Origin: DATCTV01 sp964400685 | Lineage (GTDB): Bacteria; Desulfobacterota; Desulfomonilia; UBA1062 | NCBI GenBank assembly: GCA_964400685.1 | Contig: CAYNVT010000091.1 | Coordinates: 1-16,876 of the forward strand | DNA length: 16,876 nucleotides | Reading direction: 5' to 3' | Shown here: positions 7,415 to 14,479 of the stretch, piece after piece | How the letters are laid out: each line of letters begins with the position of its first letter | Position numbering within the stretch: the stretch's first letter is position 1 | The notes under the pieces: model-generated | Databases searched by the model: none | What the model saw: only the letters and a program-made list of their open reading frames with translations | Told to the model about the DNA's origin: nothing | Program-made: the position numbers and the translations under genes

Positions 7415-10023
7415 TTCTCACCTCCATGTTCAATACCAATGATTCGATTATATCGGATCACATATGTTTTCTTATCGTCCTTTATACCTGACCATGACCA
7501 TCCATTATCTTCTCTCTTGACCGGCAAAAGCCAAACGCCCCGAAGCCTTCCTGAACCCAAAACCGGTGTTCCATATCCTTTTGCCGGTTTTGGGGGCCAG
7601 TATTTTGGCGGTATCTTAACGCTGGACTTGTAGAGTTCCTTAACTTTGTTTCTGTCAACGTCCCCATTGATCAGGCCCTGAAGTTCCTCATCGTCTATCG
7701 GAATCACAAGGACATCCTCCATGCCTAGACGGGTTTGCGCCCTCCATCCATTGCCGTCATCGCTATCGTCACCGACTTCATCCGCGCCGACGGGATCGAA
7801 TTCGTCTGACATTGGTTCACAGAGAAGAAACTGCCCAGCCTGAGCAGCAATATCCTGTTGGAATATATTCCATGCAAGCCTTACACCCTCCTGATCTTCG
7901 GGGGCATCTGATGATGGAGTTTTACCATAAACCGCTTCAATGAGAGGACGAAACTCCTTTGGCAACTCAACTTGTTTTTTGTCGCTCAAAACCTCCAGGG
8001 TTAGCTGGAGAGGGTATTCCTGATACACTGTTTTTCTAGCGTCAATCTTTGGAGGTTTGCTACCTTCAGTTGTAGGGACAAGGATATGAAGCAGTGGCTC
8101 TCCACGCTGGTCAAGGCCGTCAACGAGGTTGCCATTTTTATCACGGGAGTGCCTTTTTATCCGGCCGCTTCGTTGAAGTAACAGATCAATCGGAGCAAGT
8201 TCACTGATCATGTGGTCAAAATCCACGTCAAGGCTTTGTTCGACAACCTGTGTTGCAACCAGAATGTACTTCTTGGGACGGTTGGGTGGAATAAACCGGC
8301 GTTCGTCATCTTCGCCTTTCCAGCGCCCTTTTCCGAATAAGTCGAGAACCTTTTGTGTGATTTCTTCTCTGTCTGAAGCCGCAAAACGAGCGTGGAAAAG
8401 AAGTCTTTCTTCTGCTGGAAATTTGATGGCCTCAAGTTCCTTGAACACCGCCTGGGCTTGTTTGACGGTGTTCAAGATGACACAACAACAGCCATCATCT
8501 TTAACCAATTCTACAGCTTTCACTGCTGTTTTTTTGGCGTTACCAAGTAGTCCTTCAGGAGTCTCAACTTTTAGCGTCCAGCTCGATGAAGCGTCAGACT
8601 TGATTTTCGAAACTTTCTTCTCCATATCAACAACGGTGATGAGGGGATATGGAGTATCTGTACCAAGTTCAGTATCTGCCGCCCCATACGCCTCAATCAT
8701 TTCTACGCGCTGCTTTGCGGACAGAGTGGCAGAGAGCAGCACCACGGGAATCTTCAAACATGCGCACCATTGAAGGAGCCGGGCGATGATTGCGCTCATA
8801 TAAGCGTCATAGGCATGCACTTCGTCGATGACAAGCACCCTATCCGCAAGTCCTGAAAGGCGCAGAAAACCGAACTTTACGTTCATGCCAGCAAGCATTG
8901 CTTGATCAACAGTTCCCACACCGTGTGCCCCAAGCATAGCTCTTCGTGTCGGGCGAAACCATGCGGCTGCAAAGGATTGATCATCCCCTGGCTCACCGTT
9001 CTGAGGCAGCTTTTCTGGTTCTTTCTCGTCTCGCAACCATGCCATTCCATGAACAAGTTTAACGTCTTTCCCATGATCTAGTTTCACGAGGTAGTCATCT
9101 CGATATCTTCTATGAAGAGAATCGCTCGTCGCCATAGTTGGAAGTGCCATGTACATCCCATGATAGCCTTTATCCCGCCACTTCTCGGCCAGAATCCAAG
9201 CTGCTTCTGTTTTGCCTTCACCCATAGGAGCCTCGATAATAATAAGTCCGGGAGGAATATCATTTTCTAAAAGTTTCTTTTGGATTGGCCGAGGTTTTTC
9301 GACAATGTTTGCTGCATTTCCTTCATGTGTGTCTTTCTTTAGGTCTAGTTTAGCTATCCATTCACATGCGATTTCTTTCGCTTTTTTAAAGTAGGCTTCT
9401 GGATCGTCGATATCTTTTAATCTGGGGTCGCCAAAGAAATCCTCATTACTGGCAATCCAGTCACTAAGTACAATATGACCGGCGAGACGTATTCCAAAAG
9501 CACTGAGGTCAACCTGATTCTCATCAGGAAAGGCTTCTACACCAACTACCTGTTGAAGCATCTGGCAAAGCTGGTCTTGTGCTTTAGCGTACTTAGGTGC
9601 AACGTCACGGGCCGCTTCATTCCAGTATCCATGATGCACAATCACGGTTCGTGCGATCGCATCAGCGGTGAAGTTATCTATACCATCCGAAACAAGCTTT
9701 TTCTTGATAAACCAAGCTGATATGCGCTCATGCCGACACCGGGCATCATTTGTGGGGCAATAACCAGCATCTATAAGTTCAGATGAAAAGTCTAGTATCT
9801 GATGTTGAAAACACGAATCTACTTTACCTATATCATGAAGTCCAACAAGCAATGCGATTGCTTCTGGCTTCCACCCAAAGCTAGTAAGGGGCTGACTCAA
9901 AGAAAACGAAACGGCTGAAGCATCAAGCATGTGTTTCCATAATGGATGCCTGGGTTTGCTCTTTGCCCATAATCGCTTAACATCATCTTTTAATACAATC
10001 AAAGTCATCATCTTATTGTCCAC
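7411..10023 (-). CDS. cas3: Cas3 HD nuclease-helicase, type I-E
   Basis: An 870-residue Cas3, recruited by Cascade to nick and unwind target DNA from 3' to 5' and degrade it. The N-terminal HD nuclease has H31 (WKHMLDASAV), the H63-D64 pair in GLHDIGKVD and a later HH at 130-131 (VIVHHGYW). The superfamily 2 helicase has Walker A EAPMGEGKTEA (K271), the DEVH box at 400-403, SAT at 431-433, TQVVEQSLDVDFD at 591-603 and motif VI QRSGRIKR near 617-624. The start is GTG at 10023, with GAGGT 9 bases upstream; ATG codons at 10011 and 10008 are alternatives with weaker signals. It overlaps cse1 by 4 bases. It lies 26 bases after a separate Cas3 N-terminal remnant, which it does not need because its own HD region is complete. 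Confidence 0.97.
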   Translation of the reverse strand: MDNKMMTLIVLKDDVKRLWAKSKPRHPLWKHMLDASAVSFSLSQPLTSFGWKPEAIALLVGLHDIGKVDSCFQHQILDFSSELIDAGYCPTNDARCRHERISAWFIKKKLVSDGIDNFTADAIARTVIVHHGYWNEAARDVAPKYAKAQDQLCQMLQQVVGVEAFPDENQVDLSAFGIRLAGHIVLSDWIASNEDFFGDPRLKDIDDPEAYFKKAKEIACEWIAKLDLKKDTHEGNAANIVEKPRPIQKKLLENDIPPGLIIIEAPMGEGKTEAAWILAEKWRDKGYHGMYMALPTMATSDSLHRRYRDDYLVKLDHGKDVKLVHGMAWLRDEKEPEKLPQNGEPGDDQSFAAAWFRPTRRAMLGAHGVGTVDQAMLAGMNVKFGFLRLSGLADRVLVIDEVHAYDAYMSAIIARLLQWCACLKIPVVLLSATLSAKQRVEMIEAYGAADTELGTDTPYPLITVVDMEKKVSKIKSDASSSWTLKVETPEGLLGNAKKTAVKAVELVKDDGCCCVILNTVKQAQAVFKELEAIKFPAEERLLFHARFAASDREEITQKVLDLFGKGRWKGEDDERRFIPPNRPKKYILVATQVVEQSLDVDFDHMISELAPIDLLLQRSGRIKRHSRDKNGNLVDGLDQRGEPLLHILVPTTEGSKPPKIDARKTVYQEYPLQLTLEVLSDKKQVELPKEFRPLIEAVYGKTPSSDAPEDQEGVRLAWNIFQQDIAAQAGQFLLCEPMSDEFDPVGADEVGDDSDDGNGWRAQTRLGMEDVLVIPIDDEELQGLINGDVDRNKVKELYKSSVKIPPKYWPPKPAKGYGTPVLGSGRLRGVWLLPVKREDNGWSWSGIKDDKKTYVIRYNRIIGIEHGGEK

Positions 10024-10049
10024 AACTTAACTACCTCACTTTCATCATA

Positions 10050-10190
10050 TTACTGTCTATAGGACACAAGCATCCCTAAGATATACCCAACCGCCGCGAC
10101 GTCGAGGCAGTGATATGGCAGGAGGTGATATTTCCCGGAGGTCTTGTCAGCCTTGCCCCAGTATTTGAAATATAAAGGCGTCTCGCTCAT
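10050..10190 (-). pseudogene. N-terminal remnant of a second, different cas3
   Basis: A 46-codon frame that encodes the start of a Cas3 HD domain: YFKYWGKADKTSGK near residues 7-20, then YHLLPYHCLDVAAVG (residues 21-35) and a TAA stop at 10050. The YWGK and YHCLDVAAV blocks are the usual beginning of type I-E Cas3 (E. coli Cas3 has HYWGKSSKS and YHCLDVAAV). The intact Cas3 downstream has the divergent equivalents RLWAKSKPR and KHMLDASAV, so this is not a missed start of that gene but the stub of another lineage. It has its own GAGG ribosome-binding site, and its ATG overlaps the exonuclease stop as ATGA. The DNA is more GC-rich than the cas3 that follows. It may still be translated as a short peptide, but it lacks all the catalytic motifs after the first histidine. 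Confidence 0.85.
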
Positions 10191-10717
10191 TTTATCCTCA
10201 TCATCTCCACCCATACCATTGCCAGGAGGCGGGCGTCGGGAAGGGCGCGGTGAAGCGTCATGCCCTGCGGAAGGCCTCCCAGAAGATATTTCGCAAGGGT
10301 TTCAAGCTTATAGTTCGGAAGACCCGGAATAATCTTTTTGCCAAACTCAAGGCTGCATATTGTTTTGTTGCTTATTCTCAGCCCAAGCCTTGAAAGTTCA
10401 TGCCTTATGAAAGACATATCGAAAGAAGCATTGTGTGCAACCAGCGTTGAACCTCCGATAAAATCCATGAAAGAGGGCCATACTGTTCCCGGTCCTGGCA
10501 TCCCGGCAAGCATTTCCGTTGTTATGCCGTTAATCTTTGTAATGTCCGCTGGGACTTTTCTTCCGGCATTGATCAGACTTGCATATTCCCCTTTGATTTC
10601 CATATCAGACAATCCGACAGCTCCAACCTCGATTACCCTTGCCCCTCTTCCCGGGTATAAGCCGGTTGTCTCAACGTCAATTACAACAAAATCATAATGC
10701 ATACTTCCCGATTGCAT
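10187..10717 (-). CDS. DEDDh (DnaQ-type) 3'-5' exonuclease
   Basis: A 176-residue single-domain exonuclease of the DnaQ/epsilon superfamily. All DEDDh residues are visible: D14 and E16 in VVIDVETTG, D100 in VAHNASFD, and H156 and D161 in HRALPDARLLA. No polymerase or UvrC-type domain is attached. ATG at 10717 has only a weak GAG upstream; ATG at 10702 (just before HYDFVVIDVETTG) is an alternative start. The stop overlaps the ATG of the cas3 remnant, and the gene is the first of the minus-strand series that reaches the CRISPR array. DnaQ-like exonucleases are known to trim prespacers in E. coli type I-E adaptation, and some I-E Cas2 proteins are fused to such a domain. A role in spacer acquisition is thus attractive, but a general repair role cannot be excluded. 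Confidence 0.9.
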   Translation of the reverse strand: MQSGSMHYDFVVIDVETTGLYPGRGARVIEVGAVGLSDMEIKGEYASLINAGRKVPADITKINGITTEMLAGMPGPGTVWPSFMDFIGGSTLVAHNASFDMSFIRHELSRLGLRISNKTICSLEFGKKIIPGLPNYKLETLAKYLLGGLPQGMTLHRALPDARLLAMVWVEMMRIK

Positions 10718-10958
10718 ATAAAGCTCTTTGATCTCCCTTTAAAACATAATATTGAATTGTCACTCTGCTGTATTTTCATGTAATTCCAATAATTTGACAA
10801 TCAATTTTTTTGTTATCGCCTAAATTGTATGAGAAAACCTCACATAAAAATACCCCACCTCGACAACCCTGTGACGTAAAAAATAGAGAGGCTGTACTTT
10901 TCCAGTATTCAGACTGCAATGCTTGATTGCCCAACGGCCTTTGGTGTAAAGATAACGC
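10718..10958. promoter_or_regulatory. Divergent intergenic region, probable promoters of the CRISPR operon and the recombinase gene
   Basis: This 241-bp AT-rich gap separates the divergent exonuclease and recombinase genes and is the only sizeable non-coding space upstream of the cas series, so both promoters should lie here. A perfect TTGACA is at 10794-10799 on the plus strand, but no good -10 box lies 16-18 bases downstream. TTGATT (10923-10928) and TAAAGA (10947-10952) are a weak, 18-base-spaced pair just before the recombinase ATG. Two near-matching inverted arms, TTGAATTGTCA (10752-10762) and TGACAATCAA (10795-10804), could be an operator. None of these is secure. Confidence 0.4.
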
Positions 10959-11831
10959 ATGATGCCCGATTTTGAAGCGCTCATCGAGCAATACCGCATG
11001 TACCTTCTGAACCAGAAGGGCCTGTCGCGCGAAACCTACCGGGCATATATCAACGACCTCAAGGATATGTCGGAATTCTTCACCGAAAGGGGCAGCCTCG
11101 ACCGCATGGCCGTGCGCTCATATATGATGCACCTGCACTCGCATTTCAGGATAAACTCCATCAACCGCAAATTAAGCGCGGTAAAAGGCTTTTTCGATTT
11201 CGCCATGAAGTTAACCGATGAGATAAAGCAGAACCCATTTTCCCATGTCCGCTCGCTCAAAAGGAAAGAGGAGCTGCCCTCATTCCTGAGCCCTGAAGAG
11301 GCGGCGGACCTGATCGATAAACCGGACGACCTGAGAGACCATGCCATACTCGAACTTCTGTATTCCACCGGCGTGCGCGTAGGCGAGGTCGAGGCCATGA
11401 ACTGCTCTGACATCGACCGGCACTCGGGATTTATCAAGGTAACGGGAAAGGGTTCGAAGCAAAGGACCGTGCCTGTAGGCAGGAAAGCGCTGGACGCAAT
11501 CGACGCCTATCTGAGAACGCGCGGGATTGCGGACGCCATATATTCGAACGAGCCTCTTTTCCTCAATAAACGGGGCGACCGGCTCGGCTCCAGAAGCATC
11601 CGCAGGGTCGTCTATAACCGGTCCCTGGAAGCCTCAGTCCCCAGGCACATAAGCCCGCATTCGCTAAGGCACAGCTTCGCTTCTCACATGCTCGATGCAG
11701 GGGCCGACCTCAGGTCGATTCAGGAGATGCTGGGCCATGCATCGCTCTCCACCACCCAGCGCTATACCCACCTTGAGCTTGACAAACTGATGGCCGTATA
11801 CGACAAGGCCCATCCAAGGGCCAAGGGTTAG
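10959..11831 (+). CDS. xerC: Tyrosine recombinase, XerC/XerD type
   Basis: A 290-residue tyrosine recombinase with the two-domain Xer architecture: an N-terminal SAM-like core-binding domain (residues 5-85, EQYRMYLLNQKGLSRETYRAY) and a C-terminal catalytic domain. The active-site set is complete: R140 (STGVRVGE), K164 (VTGKGSKQR), H234 and R237 (HSLRHSFASHML), H260 (LGHASLSTTQRYTH) and Y269. Such proteins resolve chromosome dimers at dif. The length and the position just upstream of hslVU match the chromosomal xerC (codV) of many bacteria, so it is probably a housekeeping gene rather than a mobile-element integrase. XerC or XerD cannot be decided from sequence alone. ATG at 10959 and at 10962 are both possible, and neither has a strong ribosome-binding site. 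Confidence 0.9.
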   Translation: MMPDFEALIEQYRMYLLNQKGLSRETYRAYINDLKDMSEFFTERGSLDRMAVRSYMMHLHSHFRINSINRKLSAVKGFFDFAMKLTDEIKQNPFSHVRSLKRKEELPSFLSPEEAADLIDKPDDLRDHAILELLYSTGVRVGEVEAMNCSDIDRHSGFIKVTGKGSKQRTVPVGRKALDAIDAYLRTRGIADAIYSNEPLFLNKRGDRLGSRSIRRVVYNRSLEASVPRHISPHSLRHSFASHMLDAGADLRSIQEMLGHASLSTTQRYTHLELDKLMAVYDKAHPRAKG

Positions 11832-11861
11832 TAAAATGATATTTTATATGAGACATTGAGA

Positions 11862-12569
11862 ATGAAAGAAAACCGTATAACAATCAAACTTTGGTCCAAA
11901 TCCTTTCTAGGCGTTTTAATATTTGTTTTTATTATGGTTGTATCAGCTTTGATATTTCATCGAGTTACGGGCATTAACGTGAATTTCTTTTTAATAATGC
12001 TGGCATTATGTATTCCTGTAATTATTCTTACTCCATTATCTGCTAAAAGATTTGCTCCCAAACCAGCTAGAATACCCGATCTCCAAAATATTGAAAATGA
12101 TTTCAATAGTACGGGTGATGATCTGATTATGCAATCCATTGACAAGACAACATATGAGAAAATGTATTTGTTCGATCTTGAATGGTTCGGAAGTAACGGG
12201 ATTGACCTATGTAAAAAGCTCATATCAAACATTGATTCTCATAATAACTCTGAACTGCTGTTTTATCTATATTACAAGTTATCCAATTATTATTTCAAGG
12301 ACAGCCTTTATAATGATGCCGTTATGTCTATGAAGAAAGCGCTTGAAATTAAACCTGACGAATTCATACCCAATTTCAGAATGGCGGAACTGTTTGAAAT
12401 GGTCGGGGCAGGCAATGATGCAATCAAGCAATATGAACTTGCCATCTCATTGTTAAACAGCAGGCAGCAAAATATTTATGATTATGTATCCAGCCAAATT
12501 AAAAGAGTTAAGGATAAAGGGCCTAAGAAAAGAAGAGCTCCAAGCGGTTATAAATGGATGACGGGTTGA
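11862..12569 (+). CDS. Membrane-anchored TPR-like protein of unknown function
   Basis: A 235-residue protein with two N-terminal hydrophobic segments (about residues 15-34 and 41-58 from the ATG), separated by a short loop, so the N-terminus is probably a membrane hairpin. The C-terminal part is helical and TPR-like: LLFYLYYKLSNYYFKDSLYN, then AVMSMKKALEIKPDEFIPNF and RMAELFEMVGAGNDAIKQYE at about residues 130-195. A basic tail follows (KKRRAPSGYKW). ATG at 11862 is chosen; a TTG at 11856 is possible, and both signals are weak. The DNA is markedly more AT-rich than the recombinase gene before it and hslV after it, and it splits a pair that is often adjacent. I do not recognise a named family. 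Confidence 0.75.
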   Translation: MKENRITIKLWSKSFLGVLIFVFIMVVSALIFHRVTGINVNFFLIMLALCIPVIILTPLSAKRFAPKPARIPDLQNIENDFNSTGDDLIMQSIDKTTYEKMYLFDLEWFGSNGIDLCKKLISNIDSHNNSELLFYLYYKLSNYYFKDSLYNDAVMSMKKALEIKPDEFIPNFRMAELFEMVGAGNDAIKQYELAISLLNSRQQNIYDYVSSQIKRVKDKGPKKRRAPSGYKWMTG

Positions 12570-12616
12570 AATTCACAACTGAAGTCACTAATCTTCAACA
12601 GGAAGAGGAGGTTTTT

Positions 12617-13150
12617 ATGGAAACCATGCATGCAACCACAATTTTATGTGTAAGGAAAGAAGGCCATGTCGTCATGGCAGGCGACGGCCAGGTCACGATG
12701 GGCAATTCCGTGGTAAAGGCCACGGCTAAAAAAGTCCGCAAGCTCTATGAAGGCCAGGTCCTGGCAGGATTCGCAGGCTCCACTTCTGATGCGTTTACGC
12801 TCTTCGAACGCTTCGAGGCAAAGCTCAAGGAATACCGGGGCAACCTCGCAAGAGCGGCAGTCGAGCTGGGCAAGGACTGGCGCACTGACCGCATATTAAG
12901 ACGGCTCGAAGCATTAATGATAGTGGCTGATAAGGAAAAGACCCTTATGCTGTCCGGTTCCGGCGATGTCATCGAGCCCGATGACGAGGTCTGCGGAATA
13001 GGCTCGGGCGGGGCCTACGCATATGCGGCGGCGCTGGCGCTTTTGCGCAACACGACTCTTGATGCGGCCGAGATAGCAAAGAAGTCTATGGCCATAGCAT
13101 CGGACATATGCATATATACGAATACAAATATCTCAACCGAGGAACTCTAA
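12617..13150 (+). CDS. hslV: HslV, peptidase subunit of the HslVU (ClpQY) protease
   Basis: A 177-residue proteasome-like threonine peptidase that forms the double-hexamer core degraded into by HslU. The mature N-terminus aligns at TTILCVRKEGHVV, making T7 the catalytic threonine after removal of a 6-residue leader (METMHA). K39 corresponds to the catalytic lysine of E. coli HslV (AKKVRKLY). AGDGQVTMGN, AGFAGSTSDAFTLFERFE, KDWRTDR, IGSGGAYA and DICIYTN are conserved. ATG at 12617 is fixed by GAGGAGG at 12605-12611, 5 bases upstream; the frame is open back to 12554 but overlaps the previous gene. The stop codon directly abuts the hslU ATG. Confidence 0.97.
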   Translation: METMHATTILCVRKEGHVVMAGDGQVTMGNSVVKATAKKVRKLYEGQVLAGFAGSTSDAFTLFERFEAKLKEYRGNLARAAVELGKDWRTDRILRRLEALMIVADKEKTLMLSGSGDVIEPDDEVCGIGSGGAYAYAAALALLRNTTLDAAEIAKKSMAIASDICIYTNTNISTEEL

Positions 13151-14467
13151 ATGAAGGAATTGACCCCAAGACAGATAGTTGCAGAACTCGATAAATACAT
13201 AATCGGCCAGGACAAGGCGAAAAAGGCCGTTGCCATTGCGCTGAGAAACAGGCTCCGCCGCCAGAAAGTGACCGGAGACATGAAGGATGACATATACCCC
13301 AAAAACATAATCCTCATCGGCCCCACAGGCGTGGGAAAAACCGAGATTGCAAGAAGGCTCTCCAAACTCTCGAACGCTCCCTTCATAAAGGTCGAGGCCT
13401 CCAAATACACTGAAGTGGGCTATGTCGGCCGTGACGTCGAGTCCATGATACGCGACCTTGTGCGTATGGGCATACAGATGGTGCAGAAGGAGGAGAGCGA
13501 GAACGTAAAGGTAAAGGCCGCCGAAAATGCAAAGGAAAGGCTCCTTGATGCACTCCTTCCGCTTGGCAAAGACGCGCAGGAAACCCATGCCGATACCAGA
13601 GAAAAGTTCAGGACCATGCTCGATGAAGGTAAGCTCGACGACAGGCCGGTCGAGATAGAGACAAACGAGACCCAGACGCCGCATGTGGAAATCTTCTCCG
13701 GACAGGGCATGGAGGAGATGGGCTTCGACTTTCAGGGCATGCTCTCGAACATCATGCCCAAGCGATCCAAAAGGAGAAAGATGAAGGTCAAAGAGGCCCT
13801 TGAGCTAATGACCAACGAGGAGATAGCCCGCCTTATAGACATGGATAAGGTCTCGTCAATTGCGAGAGAACGCGTTGAAAATTCCGGCATAGTCTTTATC
13901 GATGAGCTTGATAAAGTCGCCGGGCGCGAATCCGGCAAGGGCGGCCCGGACGTATCCCGCGAGGGCGTTCAGCGCGACCTGTTGCCCATAGTTGAAGGCA
14001 CAACGGTTAACACCCGCTTCGGGCCGGTAAAGACCGACCACATACTCTTCGTCGGCTCCGGCGCATTCCACGTCAGCAAGCCCTCAGACCTCATCCCGGA
14101 ACTTCAGGGCAGGTTCCCGATAAGGGAAGAGCTTCAGCCGCTCACTTTAAAGGACTTCGTGAGAATTCTCACAGAGCCCAAGAATGCGCTCACAAAGCAG
14201 TACAAGGTCCTTCTTGCGACCGACGGGGTAGACCTGACCTTCACCAATGATTCGGTCGAGGAGATAGCCCGCATAGCCGAATACATTAACGAGCATACCG
14301 AAAACATAGGGGCCAGAAGGCTGCACACGGTCATCGAAAAACTTCTTGAAGACATATCGTTCAGGGCGCCCGACGAGGGCGGGAAAATCACGATCGACGC
14401 CAAATATGTAAAAGAAAAGCTCGAGGCCATCATGCAGAAGGAAGACCTCAGCAGGTACATCCTCTAG
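13151..14467 (+). CDS. hslU: HslU, ATPase subunit of the HslVU (ClpQY) protease
   Basis: A 438-residue AAA+ unfoldase that threads substrates into HslV. It has the N-terminal LTPRQIVAELDKYIIGQDKAK block, Walker A GPTGVGKT at 57-64, the pore loop GYVGRD at 90-95, a central I domain (about 110-240), Walker B FIDELD at 249-254 and sensor region FVGSGAFH. The C-terminal EDLSRYIL is the tail that docks into HslV (E. coli ends EDLSRFIL). Length and motifs are normal for the family. It follows hslV with no intervening base and is certainly co-transcribed with it; translation is probably coupled. Confidence 0.98.
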   Translation: MKELTPRQIVAELDKYIIGQDKAKKAVAIALRNRLRRQKVTGDMKDDIYPKNIILIGPTGVGKTEIARRLSKLSNAPFIKVEASKYTEVGYVGRDVESMIRDLVRMGIQMVQKEESENVKVKAAENAKERLLDALLPLGKDAQETHADTREKFRTMLDEGKLDDRPVEIETNETQTPHVEIFSGQGMEEMGFDFQGMLSNIMPKRSKRRKMKVKEALELMTNEEIARLIDMDKVSSIARERVENSGIVFIDELDKVAGRESGKGGPDVSREGVQRDLLPIVEGTTVNTRFGPVKTDHILFVGSGAFHVSKPSDLIPELQGRFPIREELQPLTLKDFVRILTEPKNALTKQYKVLLATDGVDLTFTNDSVEEIARIAEYINEHTENIGARRLHTVIEKLLEDISFRAPDEGGKITIDAKYVKEKLEAIMQKEDLSRYIL

Positions 14468-14479
14468 GTGCGGCCCGGC

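Noticed and set aside
8210..8773. 187-codon plus-strand frame
   Set aside because: It is antisense to the helicase part of cas3, serine-rich and without domain features.
10794..10822. Sigma-70 promoter from the TTGACA at 10794
   Set aside because: No acceptable -10 hexamer lies 16-18 bases downstream; kept only as part of the regulatory region note.
10776..10991. 71-codon minus-strand frame in the intergenic region 10718-10958
   Set aside because: It begins inside the recombinase gene, has no good ribosome-binding site and no recognisable family.
10959..11831. Recombinase as integrase of a mobile element carrying the CRISPR locus
   Set aside because: Length, Xer-like architecture and position before hslVU fit a chromosomal xer gene; no attachment-site pair was found around the CRISPR locus.
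13133..13684. 183-codon minus-strand frame, and others opposite hslU and the exoribonuclease gene
   Set aside because: These are complements of well-supported genes with biased codon usage; no independent signals.
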